Source: Pandoraea bronchicola
GTDB lineage: Bacteria > Pseudomonadota > Gammaproteobacteria > Burkholderiales > Burkholderiaceae
Assembly: GCF_902459805.1 (NCBI RefSeq)
Contig: NZ_CABPST010000011.1
Location: 62,001 to 126,000 of the forward strand
Length of the DNA: 64,000 bases
Direction of reading: 5' to 3'
Positions 27,389 through 40,591 of the stretch are shown in pieces. The notes under the pieces are model-generated. The model saw nothing but the letters and a program-made list of their open reading frames with translations, made no database searches and was not told the DNA's origin. How positions within the stretch are numbered: the stretch's first letter is position 1; each line of letters opens with the position of its first letter. The translations under genes and the position numbers were made by a program.

Positions 27389-28027
27389 TCAGCCGGTATG
27401 GCCGCCGAGGAATTTTTGCGCGAGGCTTGCCAGATCCAACTGACCCTGCGGCAGATCGCCGTTCGGTGTGAGGTGATTGATGACCTCCGGCAGAAGCGAA
27501 GATAACTGCTGTGCGGCTTCGTCCTGGCTGACGCCTGCGGTATCGGCCAGTTGTTGCAGTTGACCGCCTGGGCCAAGCGCCTGGGTTACCTGATCGGCCG
27601 AGACCGGCTGATTGCTTCCCGTGCCGACCCAAGAACGCACGGCGTCGCCGAGCCCACCGTTCTCGAGCATCTGCGTCAGGCCACCCAGACCGCCGAGCGC
27701 ACCGACCAAATCGCCGGGTGAGGTCGCCGGCGCACCCGAGCCCGTCGGCTGTGATGCCTGCGCACCACCCAGCAAGCGTCCCAACAGGCCGCCGAGACCG
27801 CCGCCACCGCTGGCGGCAGCACCGCCACCCAGCATCCCGCTGAGTGCGCCGCCTAGCGAGCCGAGCAGGTCGCCACCTTGACCGCCTTGGCCCTGCGTAT
27901 TGCCCGAGCGGCTGGCGATCATCGCCAGTAACCCCATCAGCAGCAACATCTTGGTATTCCCGCCGCCGCTATTGCCACCGGCCTGATTGCCGGATACGCC
28001 GCCGAGAATGGAATCGAGGATACCCAT
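27389..28027 (-). CDS. YidB/DUF937-family protein
   Basis: A 212-residue, very Gly-rich protein. The N-terminus (MGILDSILGG) and the C-terminal helical block (DQVTQALGPGGQLQQLADTAGVSQDEAAQQLSSLLPEV, here split for reading) are typical of the YidB-like DUF937 family. In between are low-complexity Gly/Leu/Ser stretches (GGLGGLLGRLLGG). No enzymatic motif is visible and the function is unknown; family members are often near cell-envelope genes. AAGGAG lies 9 bases before the ATG. It follows rsmE by 49 bases. Confidence 0.8.
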   Translation of the reverse strand: MGILDSILGGVSGNQAGGNSGGGNTKMLLLMGLLAMIASRSGNTQGQGGQGGDLLGSLGGALSGMLGGGAAASGGGGLGGLLGRLLGGAQASQPTGSGAPATSPGDLVGALGGLGGLTQMLENGGLGDAVRSWVGTGSNQPVSADQVTQALGPGGQLQQLADTAGVSQDEAAQQLSSLLPEVINHLTPNGDLPQGQLDLASLAQKFLGGHTG

Positions 28028-28076
28028 GAGGAATTACTCCTTTTGACTTGAGAAGCCGTTTTCGAGTCGTCTATGC

Positions 28077-28814
28077 TTACCAACCGCCCCAGCGTGCGGC
28101 CAGAGCAGCGAGTACAGCCATTCCCGCCGTTTCCGTCCGCAAGACACGTTCACCCAAGCGAATGGCTGTGAAGCCAGCCTCCCGTGCGAGCGATTCTTCC
28201 TGAGGTGCCAGCCCGCCTTCCGGGCCAAAGAGCAACACGCCAGGTTGAGGCGGCACTTCCCGCGGCAGCGAATCGAAATCGCTGTCTGCTCTAGGTGACA
28301 ATAGCACACGCCATCCGTAGTTCGTCTCCGTCTCCGGGTCATGCAGCCACGTCGTGATCGGGCGGATCGGCAGGATGCGCGGCACCCGATTTCGTCCGCA
28401 CTGCTCGCAAGCGGCCTGTGCCAGCGCTTGCCAGTGGGCAACCCGCTTTGCGGCGCGTTCCGCGTCAAGGCGAATGACCGAGCGTTCGGTGGCAAGCGGC
28501 TGAATGTCCGTGACACCGAGTTCGATGGCCTTTTCGATCAGCCAGTCCATCTTGTCGCCGCCGGCGATACCCTGCGCCAGCGTGACGCGATAAGGCGTTT
28601 CCGCTTCACGGGTATCGTGCTCCCCGAGTTGCGCCGTCGCGTGACGTTTTTCCAGTGTCGCGAGTACGGCGGGAAACTCGCCGCCCGTGCCGTTGAACAG
28701 CGTGAGTGCGTCGCCTGTTTTCAGACGCAATACCTGAGCGTGACGAACCACGGTGTCGGGGAGGTCAAGCAGGGCGCCGGCGTGCAATGGCGCATCGATG
28801 AAAAAGCGAGGCAT
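28077..28814 (-). CDS. rsmE: 16S rRNA (uracil-1498-N3)-methyltransferase RsmE
   Basis: A 245-residue SPOUT methyltransferase that modifies U1498 of 16S rRNA. It begins MPRFFIDAPL with a PUA-like N-terminal domain, and has the knotted SAM site GPEGGLAPQEE and the C-terminal RLGERVLRTETAGMA, both diagnostic. ATG 28814 is fixed by this N-terminus. It lies 78 bases after the VOC gene on the same strand. Confidence 0.95.
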   Translation of the reverse strand: MPRFFIDAPLHAGALLDLPDTVVRHAQVLRLKTGDALTLFNGTGGEFPAVLATLEKRHATAQLGEHDTREAETPYRVTLAQGIAGGDKMDWLIEKAIELGVTDIQPLATERSVIRLDAERAAKRVAHWQALAQAACEQCGRNRVPRILPIRPITTWLHDPETETNYGWRVLLSPRADSDFDSLPREVPPQPGVLLFGPEGGLAPQEESLAREAGFTAIRLGERVLRTETAGMAVLAALAARWGGW

Positions 28815-28892
28815 ACGGGCGAAAGGCGAAGAAGGGCTGTGCGGCAGGACGTTGGGGACAGAAGCATACCCCAATGCCATCGGAGCGCGTAC

Positions 28893-29315
28893 TCAGCCGC
28901 GCGATGCAACGGGCCGGGCGAAGCCCCAGCGATACCCGTCAGGGTCCTCCAACTGGCAGAAGCGATCCCCCCAGAATTGATCGCTGGGTGGCATCAGCCC
29001 CTTCGCTCCGGCGGCAATGGCGCGTGCGTATAGCGCATCGACGTCCTCCGTATACACATAGAAGCTCTGCGGCGCTTCTACACCTGAAGTGCGCGGCGTA
29101 CGTGCCGTGCTCGCAAACGCACCTTCGGGAGCGAACATCAGGATCAGTTGCCCCCGATAGAACATCTCGACGTGCATGACCGCACCGTCGTCGTCCACCA
29201 TGTCGTGCACCGTGAAACCGAACGCCTGCTCATAGAATGCTGCGGCCGCTCGGGCATCGCGCACGGTCAGATAGGGCGTCAACCACGGCACATGGGATGG
29301 GCGGGGATCGGACAT
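28893..29315 (-). CDS. VOC-superfamily (glyoxalase/bleomycin-resistance-like) protein
   Basis: A 140-residue protein with the paired beta-alpha-beta-beta-beta motifs of the vicinal oxygen chelate fold: LTPYLTVRDARAAAAFYEQAFGF at the N-terminus, HVEMFYRGQLILMFAP, then FYVYTEDVDALYARAIAAGA and the end QLEDPDGYRWGFA. It resembles PhnB/glyoxalase-like small proteins with GD-x-F and DPDGY signatures. The substrate cannot be told. ATG 29315 is the start of similarity; frame is open upstream but not protein-like. A second VOC protein, gloA, lies at 57957. Confidence 0.8.
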   Translation of the reverse strand: MSDPRPSHVPWLTPYLTVRDARAAAAFYEQAFGFTVHDMVDDDGAVMHVEMFYRGQLILMFAPEGAFASTARTPRTSGVEAPQSFYVYTEDVDALYARAIAAGAKGLMPPSDQFWGDRFCQLEDPDGYRWGFARPVASRG

Positions 29316-29451
29316 GACTGTGCTCCGGTGGGCTCGCCGGCGGGGGCAATGGGCGCGCGTCCCGAAAACGGGGGAGGGGAGCACGGGGTGCCGACGGTCG
29401 TGACTAGCCCTCAATATACAAGGAACGCGCGTCTGCTTCACTCGCAGCGCG

Positions 29452-30369
29452 TCATCTCGTTGCGGGGTGAGCCGGCGCACCGCCAAGCACGGACGTCAAC
29501 TCCGGTGCAATGTCGAACAGCGCAGCGTGCCGGGATGGCGAGTAGTGGCGCAAGGGTTGCAGTGCGTCCGGCAGGGTGTCGGGGGTGTTGTCGCGCACAT
29601 CGAGTGAATCGCTGGCGAATGCCAGGGCCCATTGCGTGCCGTAAAGCGGCACGTACGTTGTCATGGGCTGGACGCAGGCGAACACCGAGCGCAGCGCGTC
29701 GAGCATGCCTCGAACCTGATCGCCCTCGAACCAAGGCGCCCCCAGTTGCAGAGCGATGCCACCCCGCGAACCGAGTAACGTGCGGACTTTGACGAAGAAC
29801 GCGGCATCGTGCAGCGTGGCTGCGTCGCCGTCGGCTTCTGTCAGGTCAAAAATCACGGCGTCGAATCGCTCGCCCTGCGCGAGTGCGGCATCCACGAGAT
29901 CCCGGGCGTCGCCGATGACGAGCGTGGTGCGCGGATCGTCGAATGCCCCATCGGCCAGCGCCGGCATGTGTTGCAGGACGGTGGCCGGCACCTGAGCATC
30001 AAGTTCGGCAACGACGACCTCACGCACGCTCGCATGGCGTAACGCTTCGCGCGCCGAACCGCCGTCACCTCCGCCGAGTATCAGCACGCGTGCGGCGCTG
30101 CCGTGGGCAAGCAACAGGGGGTGCACCATGCATTCGTGGCAGATATGCGCATCGGCGAGCGAAGCCATGAACCGGCCATCGAGGCGATAAGCGCGTCCGA
30201 GTGCGCCGAATGCAGGCAGATCGACGACTTCGATGTGCTGGTGGGCAGACGTCGTGGCGAACACGGGACGCGCGACGAACGCATAGCTGGCCCATTGCCC
30301 GAGGGGCGCCGTGCAAGGGGACGGCGCGATGCCGGATTCGTGTGCGGGGACGTCACGTTTGGCGGACAT
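29452..30369 (-). CDS. Spermidine synthase-like (PABS domain) protein
   Basis: A 305-residue protein with the aminopropyltransferase fold. The SAM/decarboxylated-SAM loop is clear (LILGGGDGGSAREALRH, 96-112). In true spermidine synthases the catalytic loop reads D-S/T-x-D-P; here it is DLTEADG (175-181), so the catalytic Asp position is Glu178 and the Pro is lost. The putrescine-side YHE motif reads CHE (78-80 region). It may be a diverged aminopropyltransferase or have another methyl/aminopropyl-transfer role. No adjacent speD/speE-type partner is seen. Confidence 0.75.
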   Translation of the reverse strand: MSAKRDVPAHESGIAPSPCTAPLGQWASYAFVARPVFATTSAHQHIEVVDLPAFGALGRAYRLDGRFMASLADAHICHECMVHPLLLAHGSAARVLILGGGDGGSAREALRHASVREVVVAELDAQVPATVLQHMPALADGAFDDPRTTLVIGDARDLVDAALAQGERFDAVIFDLTEADGDAATLHDAAFFVKVRTLLGSRGGIALQLGAPWFEGDQVRGMLDALRSVFACVQPMTTYVPLYGTQWALAFASDSLDVRDNTPDTLPDALQPLRHYSPSRHAALFDIAPELTSVLGGAPAHPATR

Positions 30370-30566
30370 TGGCAGGGCAACTTCCTCTAATTTGGAGTGA
30401 TCACGTCACTTACTCGCATGATTCCACGTTCCCGCCGGTTGGGGAAGTTCGCCGCTAACGACCCGGGCAGGTGTCGTATCTGGTAAAATCTCGGTCTTTC
30501 TCTGCAATTGAATTTCGCGCGGCAGCTCGCGGCAACGGGGCACGCCCGCTCTTCCGGCTGGTCACC

Positions 30567-32579
30567 ATGACGAACTCCTCTTCTGCTACGGCTGCACTGA
30601 TGGCCTCTGCCATTCGCGTCCTCTCCATGGATGCGGTCCAACAGGCCAACTCCGGTCACCCTGGCGCGCCGATGGGCATGGCCGATATCGCGGTCGCTCT
30701 CTGGGGCCGTCATCTCAAACACAACCCCGTCAATCCGCACTGGTTCGATCGCGACCGCTTCGTGCTGTCGAACGGCCACGGTTCGATGCTCATCTATTCG
30801 CTGCTGCATCTGACGGGCTACGACCTGCCGCTCGAAGAACTGAAGCACTTCCGTCAACTGCACAGCAAGACGCCGGGTCACCCCGAAGTGGGTATCACCC
30901 CGGGCGTCGAGACGACCACGGGGCCGCTGGGCCAGGGCATCACCAATGCCGTGGGCTTTGCGCTCGCCGAGGCACTGCTCGCCAAGGAATTCAATCGCCC
31001 GGGCAACGACATTGTTGACCACTATACGTATGCGTTCCTCGGCGATGGTTGCCTGATGGAAGGCATCTCGCACGAAGCCTGCTCGCTCGCAGGTACGCTG
31101 CGTCTGAACAAGCTCATCGCGCTGTACGACGATAACGGCATCTCGATCGACGGCGACGTCGAGTACTGGTTTGCCGACGACACGCCCAAGCGCTTCGAAG
31201 CGTACGGCTGGAACGTGATTCGCGGCATCGACGGTCACGATGCCGACGCCGTCGACGCTGCCATCGCACAAGCCAAGACGTCGGATCGTCCGACGCTGAT
31301 CTGCTGCAAGACGCTCATCGGCAAGGGCGCGCCGAACAAGCAGGGCGGTCACGACGTGCACGGCGCCCCGCTCGGCGCCGACGAAATCGCCGCCACGCGC
31401 GCTGCGCTGGGTTGGAACCTGCCGCCGTTCGAAGTGCCGGCCGAGGTCTACGCCGCATGGGATGCGAAGGCTGCGGGTCAGCGAGCCGAGGCTGCGTGGA
31501 ACGAGCGTTTTGCCGCGTATCGCAGCCAGTTCCCGGCAGAAGCTGCCGAGTTCGAGCGACGCATGAAGGGTGAACTGCCGGGCGACTTCAAGTCGGCCGC
31601 CGCCGCCTTCGTTGCCAAGACCAACGAGAAGGCCGAGACGGTGGCGACGCGCAAGGCGTCGCAGCTTGCCATTGAGGGCCTGGCCGCAGTGCTGCCGGAA
31701 TTCCTGGGCGGCTCGGCTGACCTGACCGGCTCGAACCTGACGAACTGGAAGGCCAGCAAGGCCGTGCGTGCGAACGCGGACGGCGTGCAGTTCGGCAATC
31801 ACATCAACTACGGTGTGCGCGAGTTCGGCATGAGCGCCATCATGAACGGCATTGCGCTGCACGGCGGTTACATCCCGTTCGGCGGCACGTTCCTGACGTT
31901 CTCCGACTACAGCCGCAATGCGCTGCGCATGGCGGCGCTCATGAAGTTGCGTTCGATCTTCGTGTTCACGCACGACTCGATCGGTCTGGGCGAAGACGGC
32001 CCGACGCACCAGTCTATCGAGCACGTCTCGAGCCTGCGCCTGATCCCGCAAATGGACTTGTGGCGTCCGTGCGATACGACGGAGACGGCGGTCGCGTGGG
32101 TGGCTGCGGTGGAGCGTCACGATGGCCCGTCGAGTCTCGTGCTCAGCCGTCAGAACCTGCCGTTCGTCGCGCGTGACGACGCGCAGATCGCCAACATCCG
32201 TCGCGGCGGCTACGTGCTGCGTGACGTGGCGAAGCCGCAAATCGTACTGATCGCGACCGGCTCGGAAATGGATCTGGCCCTCAAGGGCGCCGAAGCACTG
32301 GCTGCCGAGGGGATCGCGGCGCGTGTCGTGTCCATGCCGTCGACCAACGTGTTCGATCGTCAGGACAAGGCGTATCGCGAGAGCGTGTTGCCGCGCGGCG
32401 TGCCGCGTGTGGCCATTGAAGCCGGTGTCACGGCGTTCTGGCATAAGTACGTCGGCCTGGAAGGCGGCGTGGTCGGTATCGATACCTTCGGCGAGTCGGC
32501 TCCGGCCGGCGTGCTGTTCAAACACTTCGGCTTCACCGTCGACCACGTGGTCGCGACGGTCAAGTCCGTGCTTGGCTGA
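30567..32579 (+). CDS. tkt: Transketolase
   Basis: A 670-residue thiamine-diphosphate enzyme of the pentose phosphate and Calvin-type pathways. Conserved blocks are [20 protein letters not shown] near the N-terminus, [18 protein letters not shown] for ThDP/metal binding, and [19 protein letters not shown] plus [16 protein letters not shown] in the pyrimidine domain. Length matches family members. ATG 30567 starts the conserved region; upstream frame is open but unlike transketolase. gap follows 28 bases later, so the two share a transcript. The 197 bp upstream must hold the promoter, but I see no clear match. Confidence 0.97.
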   Translation: MTNSSSATAALMASAIRVLSMDAVQQANSGHPGAPMGMADIAVALWGRHLKHNPVNPHWFDRDRFVLSNGHGSMLIYSLLHLTGYDLPLEELKHFRQLHSKTPGHPEVGITPGVETTTGPLGQGITNAVGFALAEALLAKEFNRPGNDIVDHYTYAFLGDGCLMEGISHEACSLAGTLRLNKLIALYDDNGISIDGDVEYWFADDTPKRFEAYGWNVIRGIDGHDADAVDAAIAQAKTSDRPTLICCKTLIGKGAPNKQGGHDVHGAPLGADEIAATRAALGWNLPPFEVPAEVYAAWDAKAAGQRAEAAWNERFAAYRSQFPAEAAEFERRMKGELPGDFKSAAAAFVAKTNEKAETVATRKASQLAIEGLAAVLPEFLGGSADLTGSNLTNWKASKAVRANADGVQFGNHINYGVREFGMSAIMNGIALHGGYIPFGGTFLTFSDYSRNALRMAALMKLRSIFVFTHDSIGLGEDGPTHQSIEHVSSLRLIPQMDLWRPCDTTETAVAWVAAVERHDGPSSLVLSRQNLPFVARDDAQIANIRRGGYVLRDVAKPQIVLIATGSEMDLALKGAEALAAEGIAARVVSMPSTNVFDRQDKAYRESVLPRGVPRVAIEAGVTAFWHKYVGLEGGVVGIDTFGESAPAGVLFKHFGFTVDHVVATVKSVLG

Positions 32580-32607
32580 TTTCGTTAGACCTTACGGAGA
32601 AACCCCC

Positions 32608-33618
32608 ATGACCATTCGCGTCGCTATCAACGGCTACGGCCGTATCGGCCGCAACGTACTTCGCGCCCACTACGAAGGTGGTAAGAAGCACGACATCGAA
32701 ATCGTCGCCATCAACGATCTCGGCAATGCACAGACGAACGCTCACCTGACGCAGTACGACACGGCGCACGGCAAGTTCCCGGGCACGGTGTCGGTCGACG
32801 GCGACTTCATGGTCGTCAACGGCGACAAGATCCGCGTGCTGGCCAACCGTAACCCGGCCGAACTGCCGTGGGGCGAGCTGGGCGTTGACGTCGTGCTCGA
32901 GTGCACGGGCTTCTTCACCACGAAGGAAAAGGCCAGTGCTCACCTGAAGGGCGGCGCGAAGAAGGTCATCATCTCGGCCCCGGGCGGCAAGGATGTGGAC
33001 GCCACCATCGTGTTCGGCGTGAACGAAGGCGTGCTCAAGGCGACCGACACGGTCATCTCGAACGCTTCGTGCACCACGAACTGCCTGGCACCGCTGGTGC
33101 AGCCGCTGCACGAGAAGATCGGTCTGGAAACGGGCCTGATGACGACCGTTCACGCTTACACCAACGATCAGGTGCTGACGGACGTGTATCACGAAGACCT
33201 GCGTCGCGCGCGTTCGGCCACGATGAGCATGATCCCGACCAAGACGGGTGCCGCTTCGGCCGTTGGTCTGGTGTTGCCGGAACTCAACGGCAAGCTCGAC
33301 GGCTACGCCATCCGCGTTCCGACGATCAACGTGTCGATCGTTGACCTGTCGTTCATCGCCAAGCGCGACACGACGGTGGACGAAGTCAACGCGATTCTGA
33401 AGGAAGCGGCGGAAGGTCCGCTGAAGGCCATCGCTACGTACAACACCGCACCGCTGGTGTCGGTTGACTTCAACCACAATCCGGCCTCGTCGAACTTCGA
33501 CGGCACGCTGACCAAGGTGTCGGGTCGTCTGGTGAAGGTCAGCTCGTGGTACGACAACGAGTGGGGCTTCTCGAACCGCATGCTCGACACGACGGTCGCG
33601 CTGATGTCGGCGAAGTAA
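32608..33618 (+). CDS. gap: Glyceraldehyde-3-phosphate dehydrogenase, type I
   Basis: A 336-residue phosphorylating GAPDH. The NAD-binding start is [10 protein letters not shown] with Asp37 after the second strand (INDLGN), suggesting NAD preference; the catalytic Cys155 is in [12 protein letters not shown] and His182 in [16 protein letters not shown] precedes the ATG by about 9 bases. The tkt-gap order is the conserved betaproteobacterial arrangement, often followed by pgk and pyk, but here a very strong terminator and fur follow instead. Confidence 0.98.
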   Translation: MTIRVAINGYGRIGRNVLRAHYEGGKKHDIEIVAINDLGNAQTNAHLTQYDTAHGKFPGTVSVDGDFMVVNGDKIRVLANRNPAELPWGELGVDVVLECTGFFTTKEKASAHLKGGAKKVIISAPGGKDVDATIVFGVNEGVLKATDTVISNASCTTNCLAPLVQPLHEKIGLETGLMTTVHAYTNDQVLTDVYHEDLRRARSATMSMIPTKTGAASAVGLVLPELNGKLDGYAIRVPTINVSIVDLSFIAKRDTTVDEVNAILKEAAEGPLKAIATYNTAPLVSVDFNHNPASSNFDGTLTKVSGRLVKVSSWYDNEWGFSNRMLDTTVALMSAK

Positions 33619-33633
33619 GCAGACGGCATTTGC

Positions 33634-33696
33634 CGGATAGGCGAACCGAAAAAAGCCCGACGGTATCCATCGGGCTTTTTTCGGTTCGCCTATCCG
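33634..33696. terminator. Exceptionally long bidirectional terminator between gap and fur
   Basis: A perfect 27-bp inverted repeat (arms 33634-33660 and 33670-33696) with a 9-base loop. Each arm contains AAAAAAGCCCGA or its complement, so A6/T6 runs lie inside the stem and either strand forms a GC-capped hairpin followed by T6. It separates the convergent gap and fur genes. Confidence 0.93.
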
Positions 33697-33784
33697 CAAC
33701 ATGCGTAGCGTATTAATCCAGATCGTCGCCGCACGATGATGTGCGGCTTCCCAAAACTCTCGGGTAGAGGGGACTGGCGGCGGG

Positions 33785-34216
33785 TCAGTTTTTCAGACGG
33801 TGTGGGCACGGGTTCTTTGTGCAACTCCCGTACATGGCGAGCGAGTGTTCCTGAAGCGCGAAGCCTCGTTCCTTGGCAATCATCTTCTGGCGGCTTTCGA
33901 TCTCTGCGTCGAAGAACTCTTCGACTCGGCCGCAGTCAAGGCACACCAGGTGATCGTGGTGAGTGCCCTCATTGAGTTCGAAAACGGCCTTGCCGGATTC
34001 AAAGTTGCTGCGCGACAATAGTCCGGCTTGCTCGAATTGGGTCAGCACACGGTAGACCGTGGCGAGGCCGATATCGAGGTTTTCATTGAGCAGATGACGA
34101 TAAACGTCTTCAGCGGTCAGATGGCGCACCTGACTACTCTGAAAAATCTCCAGAATTTTCAGGCGCGGAAGCGTGGCTTTCAGTCCGATATTTTTCAAAT
34201 CGGCGGGATTCGGCAT
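33785..34216 (-). CDS. fur: Ferric uptake regulator (Fur)
   Basis: A 143-residue iron-responsive repressor. The winged-helix DNA-binding domain (about 1-85, with [11 protein letters not shown] and [18 protein letters not shown]) is followed by the metal-binding dimerisation domain with HHDH at 86-89 and zinc-site cysteines Cys92/Cys95 and Cys132/Cys137. It diverges from bamE, as in many betaproteobacteria. I looked for a Fur box in the shared upstream region; only a partial ATTATTATT-like stretch is present, which is not enough to call autoregulation. Confidence 0.97.
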   Translation of the reverse strand: MPNPADLKNIGLKATLPRLKILEIFQSSQVRHLTAEDVYRHLLNENLDIGLATVYRVLTQFEQAGLLSRSNFESGKAVFELNEGTHHDHLVCLDCGRVEEFFDAEIESRQKMIAKERGFALQEHSLAMYGSCTKNPCPHRLKN

Positions 34217-34382
34217 CGCTCTACGTCCCTAGAGTACAATACAGCCCCAATAATAATGCCTTTTTGCCTTGCTCGGGTGCAAACCGGGGCAAACGGGACG
34301 GTAAATGCCGTCAACAGGGGCGATGTGGCGGCGCGCCCGGCGTGCCGGAGTCAAGTTCGATTTTTTTGAAAGCGAGTCAGAT

Positions 34383-35072
34383 TTGCGTCGTTATCTCTCC
34401 CTTCCGTTCTCCGTCTGTGCTGCGGCGGCATTCCTGGCGCTGGCCGGCTGCTCGACGTACGACAGCGTGACCGACAAAGTGATCGGCGTGGTAACGCCGT
34501 ATCGAATCAACATCGTTCAAGGCAACTTCGTCTCGAAAGAGGCCTATGACCAGCTCAAGGCCGGCATGACGCGCGATCAGGTGCGTCAGTTGCTCGGCAC
34601 GCCGCTGCTAACGGACCTATTCCACGCCAACCGCTGGGACTACGTTTTCTACTTCAAGCGCGGCAACGCCTCGGTGGTGCAGGAGCGCCATCTGAAGGTC
34701 TATTTCGACGGCGATACGCTGGCACGTTGGGAAGGCGGCGAAAACTTGCCGACCGAGTACCAACTGGTCCAGGAAATCGACGGTCAGAAGGGCAAGACCG
34801 TGAAGACCGACGCACCTGCGCCGTCGACAGCAAGTGCTGCTGCCGCCGAGGCCGCTGCGCCGTCGCCGGATGCTGCCGCCGTCGCACCGACCGCAGCACC
34901 TGCGGCAGCGAACGTCGCGACGGTGTCGACAGACGCCGCCTCGCAAGCCTCGCAGGCAGCCCCGGCTGCCGGCAACAGCGCATCGGGCAGCGCCGGCACG
35001 TCTTCCGGTACGGGGCTTGTCCCGTCGCCGCGTGTGACCTCTGGTGGCGGCCTGTTCTCGGCGCCCAAGTAA
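34383..35072 (+). CDS. bamE: Outer-membrane assembly lipoprotein BamE (OmlA/SmpA)
   Basis: A lipoprotein of the BAM complex that folds outer-membrane proteins. With the TTG start at 34383 the protein is 229 residues, with a signal peptide and lipobox LALAGC, Cys at residue 23. The BamE domain follows (GNFVSKEAYDQLKAGMTRDQ and QLLGTPLLTDLFHANRWDYVFYF split across 60-100). The last ~95 residues are a low-complexity Ala/Pro/Ser/Thr tail not found in E. coli BamE. An ATG at 34305 in frame would add 26 charged residues before the signal peptide and is unlikely. dapB follows after 25 bases. Confidence 0.87.
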   Translation: MRRYLSLPFSVCAAAAFLALAGCSTYDSVTDKVIGVVTPYRINIVQGNFVSKEAYDQLKAGMTRDQVRQLLGTPLLTDLFHANRWDYVFYFKRGNASVVQERHLKVYFDGDTLARWEGGENLPTEYQLVQEIDGQKGKTVKTDAPAPSTASAAAAEAAAPSPDAAAVAPTAAPAAANVATVSTDAASQASQAAPAAGNSASGSAGTSSGTGLVPSPRVTSGGGLFSAPK

Positions 35073-35088
35073 GCTGTTGGAAGAATAA

Positions 35089-35910
<822 letters not shown>

Positions 35911-35929
35911 TTCCGGCCGGGTTGCCGCC

Positions 35930-35955
35930 CGTGCGCATCTCATAAGATGCGCACG
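35930..35955. repeat. Hairpin downstream of dapB without a T-run
   Basis: A perfect 11-bp stem (CGTGCGCATCT and its complement) with a 4-base CATA loop, 20 bases after the preceding inverted repeat. Without a T-run it is not a classical terminator; it may protect the 3' end of the bamE-dapB mRNA. The remaining ~240 bp up to leuS hold nothing I can name. Confidence 0.65.
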
Positions 35956-36035
35956 AGCGGCTCCTGAAGCCTTCAGAACGGGTGCCCTCCACCGCAGATC
36001 GCACAACGCATCGACGGGCTTCGGAGTCAAAGTGA

Positions 36036-38792
<2,757 letters not shown>

Positions 38793-38887
38793 GACGTTAG
38801 CCACTACTGCTGGTCGATGATTTGATGACGTTTGGTGACAAGAGGGCACATCACGTGCAAATGACATCCGGGCAACGAGGCGTCGGT

Positions 38888-39403
38888 GTGACGCGCAGGA
38901 TTTTCGGCTGGATCGCTATGCTGGGCTGCGCGTTGGCGCTATCCGCGTGCGGCTTCCAGCTGCGTGGCGCAAGCGAGTATGCGTTCCACCGTCTGTACAT
39001 CTCGGGCGGTGGTCAGATGGCGACCGACATCTCGCGCTACATCCGCTACGGAAGCAAGGGAACGGTGGTTGTGACCGAACCCAAGGACGCCGATGCCCGG
39101 CTGGAAATCGTGAACACCACGTCGTCACGCTCGGCCGTCAGTCTCGACGCGAATGGTCAGGCGCGTGAGTACGAAATGCGCAGCGCGTTCACCTTCCAGC
39201 TTGTGACGCCAGATGGAACGCCGATCATTCCGTTGAGCACGATTCGCCTGACGCGAAATTTGCCGTATAGCGACAGCGAAACGACTGCGCGAGACGCGGA
39301 AGCCGCGTTGCTCAGCCGGGACATGCAGAAGGACGCCGTAGCCCAGATCATCCGCCGTATGGAAGCCGTGAAATCCATGCCGGCGAAGAAGCCGGAAGAG
39401 TAA
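38888..39403 (+). CDS. lptE: LPS-assembly lipoprotein LptE
   Basis: A 171-residue outer-membrane lipoprotein that plugs the LptD barrel and helps place LPS in the outer leaflet. GTG at 38888 is chosen because GAGG lies 7 bases upstream and it gives a compact signal peptide ending in the lipobox LSAC with Cys21, followed by the LptE hallmark GFQLRG. Starts further upstream (ATG 38825 or 38861) would bury the signal peptide and lack a ribosome site. The leuS-lptE-holA order is conserved in gammaproteobacteria and betaproteobacteria. Confidence 0.93.
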   Translation: MTRRIFGWIAMLGCALALSACGFQLRGASEYAFHRLYISGGGQMATDISRYIRYGSKGTVVVTEPKDADARLEIVNTTSSRSAVSLDANGQAREYEMRSAFTFQLVTPDGTPIIPLSTIRLTRNLPYSDSETTARDAEAALLSRDMQKDAVAQIIRRMEAVKSMPAKKPEE

Positions 39404-39414
39404 CGCCTACCGTT

Positions 39415-40494
39415 ATGCAACTGCGTCCCGACGCGCTCGACGCGCATCTCGCCAAAACACTCTCGCCGATCTATACGATCTACGGCGATGAGAGTCTGCT
39501 CGTGCAGGAGGCGGTGGATCGCGTGCGCGCGGCAGCGCGTGCGGGAGGCTTCACCGAGCGCGATGTGCTCAGCGTCGAGCGCAGCTTCGATTGGGGGGCC
39601 CTTGCGAATGCCGGGCAGTCGATGTCGCTGTTCGGCGACCGCAAGCTCATCGAATTGCGCATTCCCGGTGGAAAGCCCGGCAAGGACGGAGGCGCCGCGC
39701 TCAAGGCGCATGCCGATGCCGCCAACAGCGACGTGCTGACGATCATCACGCTGCCACGGCTCGATGCCACAGCGACCAAGTCCGACTGGTTCTCGTCGCT
39801 CGATCGCGCCGGTGTCACGATCAAGGTCGACCCGGTCGACCGGAGCCGTCTGCCGGACTGGATTGCCCAACGTCTCACCGCGCAGGGACAGCGAGTTGAA
39901 GCCGGTGAGCCGGGGCGTCGCGTCTTGCAGTTCATCGCAGACCGCGTGGAAGGCAACCTGCTCGCAGCGCATCAGGAAATTCAGAAGCTGGGCCTGCTGT
40001 ACCCGCCGGGCGTGCTGGCGTTCGAGCAGGTCCAGGATGCCGTGCTGAATGTCGCGCGTTACGACGTCTTCAAGCTCAGCGAAGCCGTGCTGGCCGGTGA
40101 CGCCGCCCGGCTGGTCCGCATGCTTGACGGCCTGCGCGGCGAAGGCGAGGCCGCTCCGCTGGTGCTGTGGGCGTTGACCGAAGAGGTCCGCACGCTTGCC
40201 AAGATCACGCGCGGAATGGCGGCGGGCAAACCGCTCGCCATGTTGTTGCGCGAATATCGAGTCTGGGGTCCGCGTGAGCGTTTGATGGAGCAGGCGGCGA
40301 ATCGCGCCACGCCGGCCATGCTGGCGCAAGCGTTGCAGTTGGCTGCGCGTCTGGACCGGCAGGTCAAGGGCTTGCGCGCCGACGGCTTGCCTGGCGACCC
40401 ATGGGACGGCATGCTGCAGCTCGGTCTGCTGCTCGCGGGCGAGCGACCGCCGATGGCGCGCTCCGCTCGCGCACCCCGTCCGGTGCACGCGTAG
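39415..40494 (+). CDS. holA: DNA polymerase III subunit delta
   Basis: A 359-residue clamp-loader subunit that opens the beta clamp. The N-terminal AAA-like fold ([35 protein letters not shown]) has no functional Walker A, as normal for delta, and the C-terminal helical collar domain ([29 protein letters not shown]) follows. It starts 11 bases after lptE and so is co-transcribed with leuS-lptE. Its last ~15 residues are Ala/Pro/Arg-rich. Confidence 0.94.
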   Translation: MQLRPDALDAHLAKTLSPIYTIYGDESLLVQEAVDRVRAAARAGGFTERDVLSVERSFDWGALANAGQSMSLFGDRKLIELRIPGGKPGKDGGAALKAHADAANSDVLTIITLPRLDATATKSDWFSSLDRAGVTIKVDPVDRSRLPDWIAQRLTAQGQRVEAGEPGRRVLQFIADRVEGNLLAAHQEIQKLGLLYPPGVLAFEQVQDAVLNVARYDVFKLSEAVLAGDAARLVRMLDGLRGEGEAAPLVLWALTEEVRTLAKITRGMAAGKPLAMLLREYRVWGPRERLMEQAANRATPAMLAQALQLAARLDRQVKGLRADGLPGDPWDGMLQLGLLLAGERPPMARSARAPRPVHA

Positions 40495-40591
40495 ACCGCG
40501 CCCCAATTCCCGCCACCGTCGGCTGCCCGCACCGGCAGCCAACAGAATGCAAAGGCGACCGAGTCGCCCAAAGAACTGCCGAACCGACGAA

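Noticed and set aside
34217-34260. Fur box for autoregulation between fur and bamE.
   Set aside because: Only a short ATTATTATT stretch is present; it does not reach the NATWAT triplet pattern convincingly.
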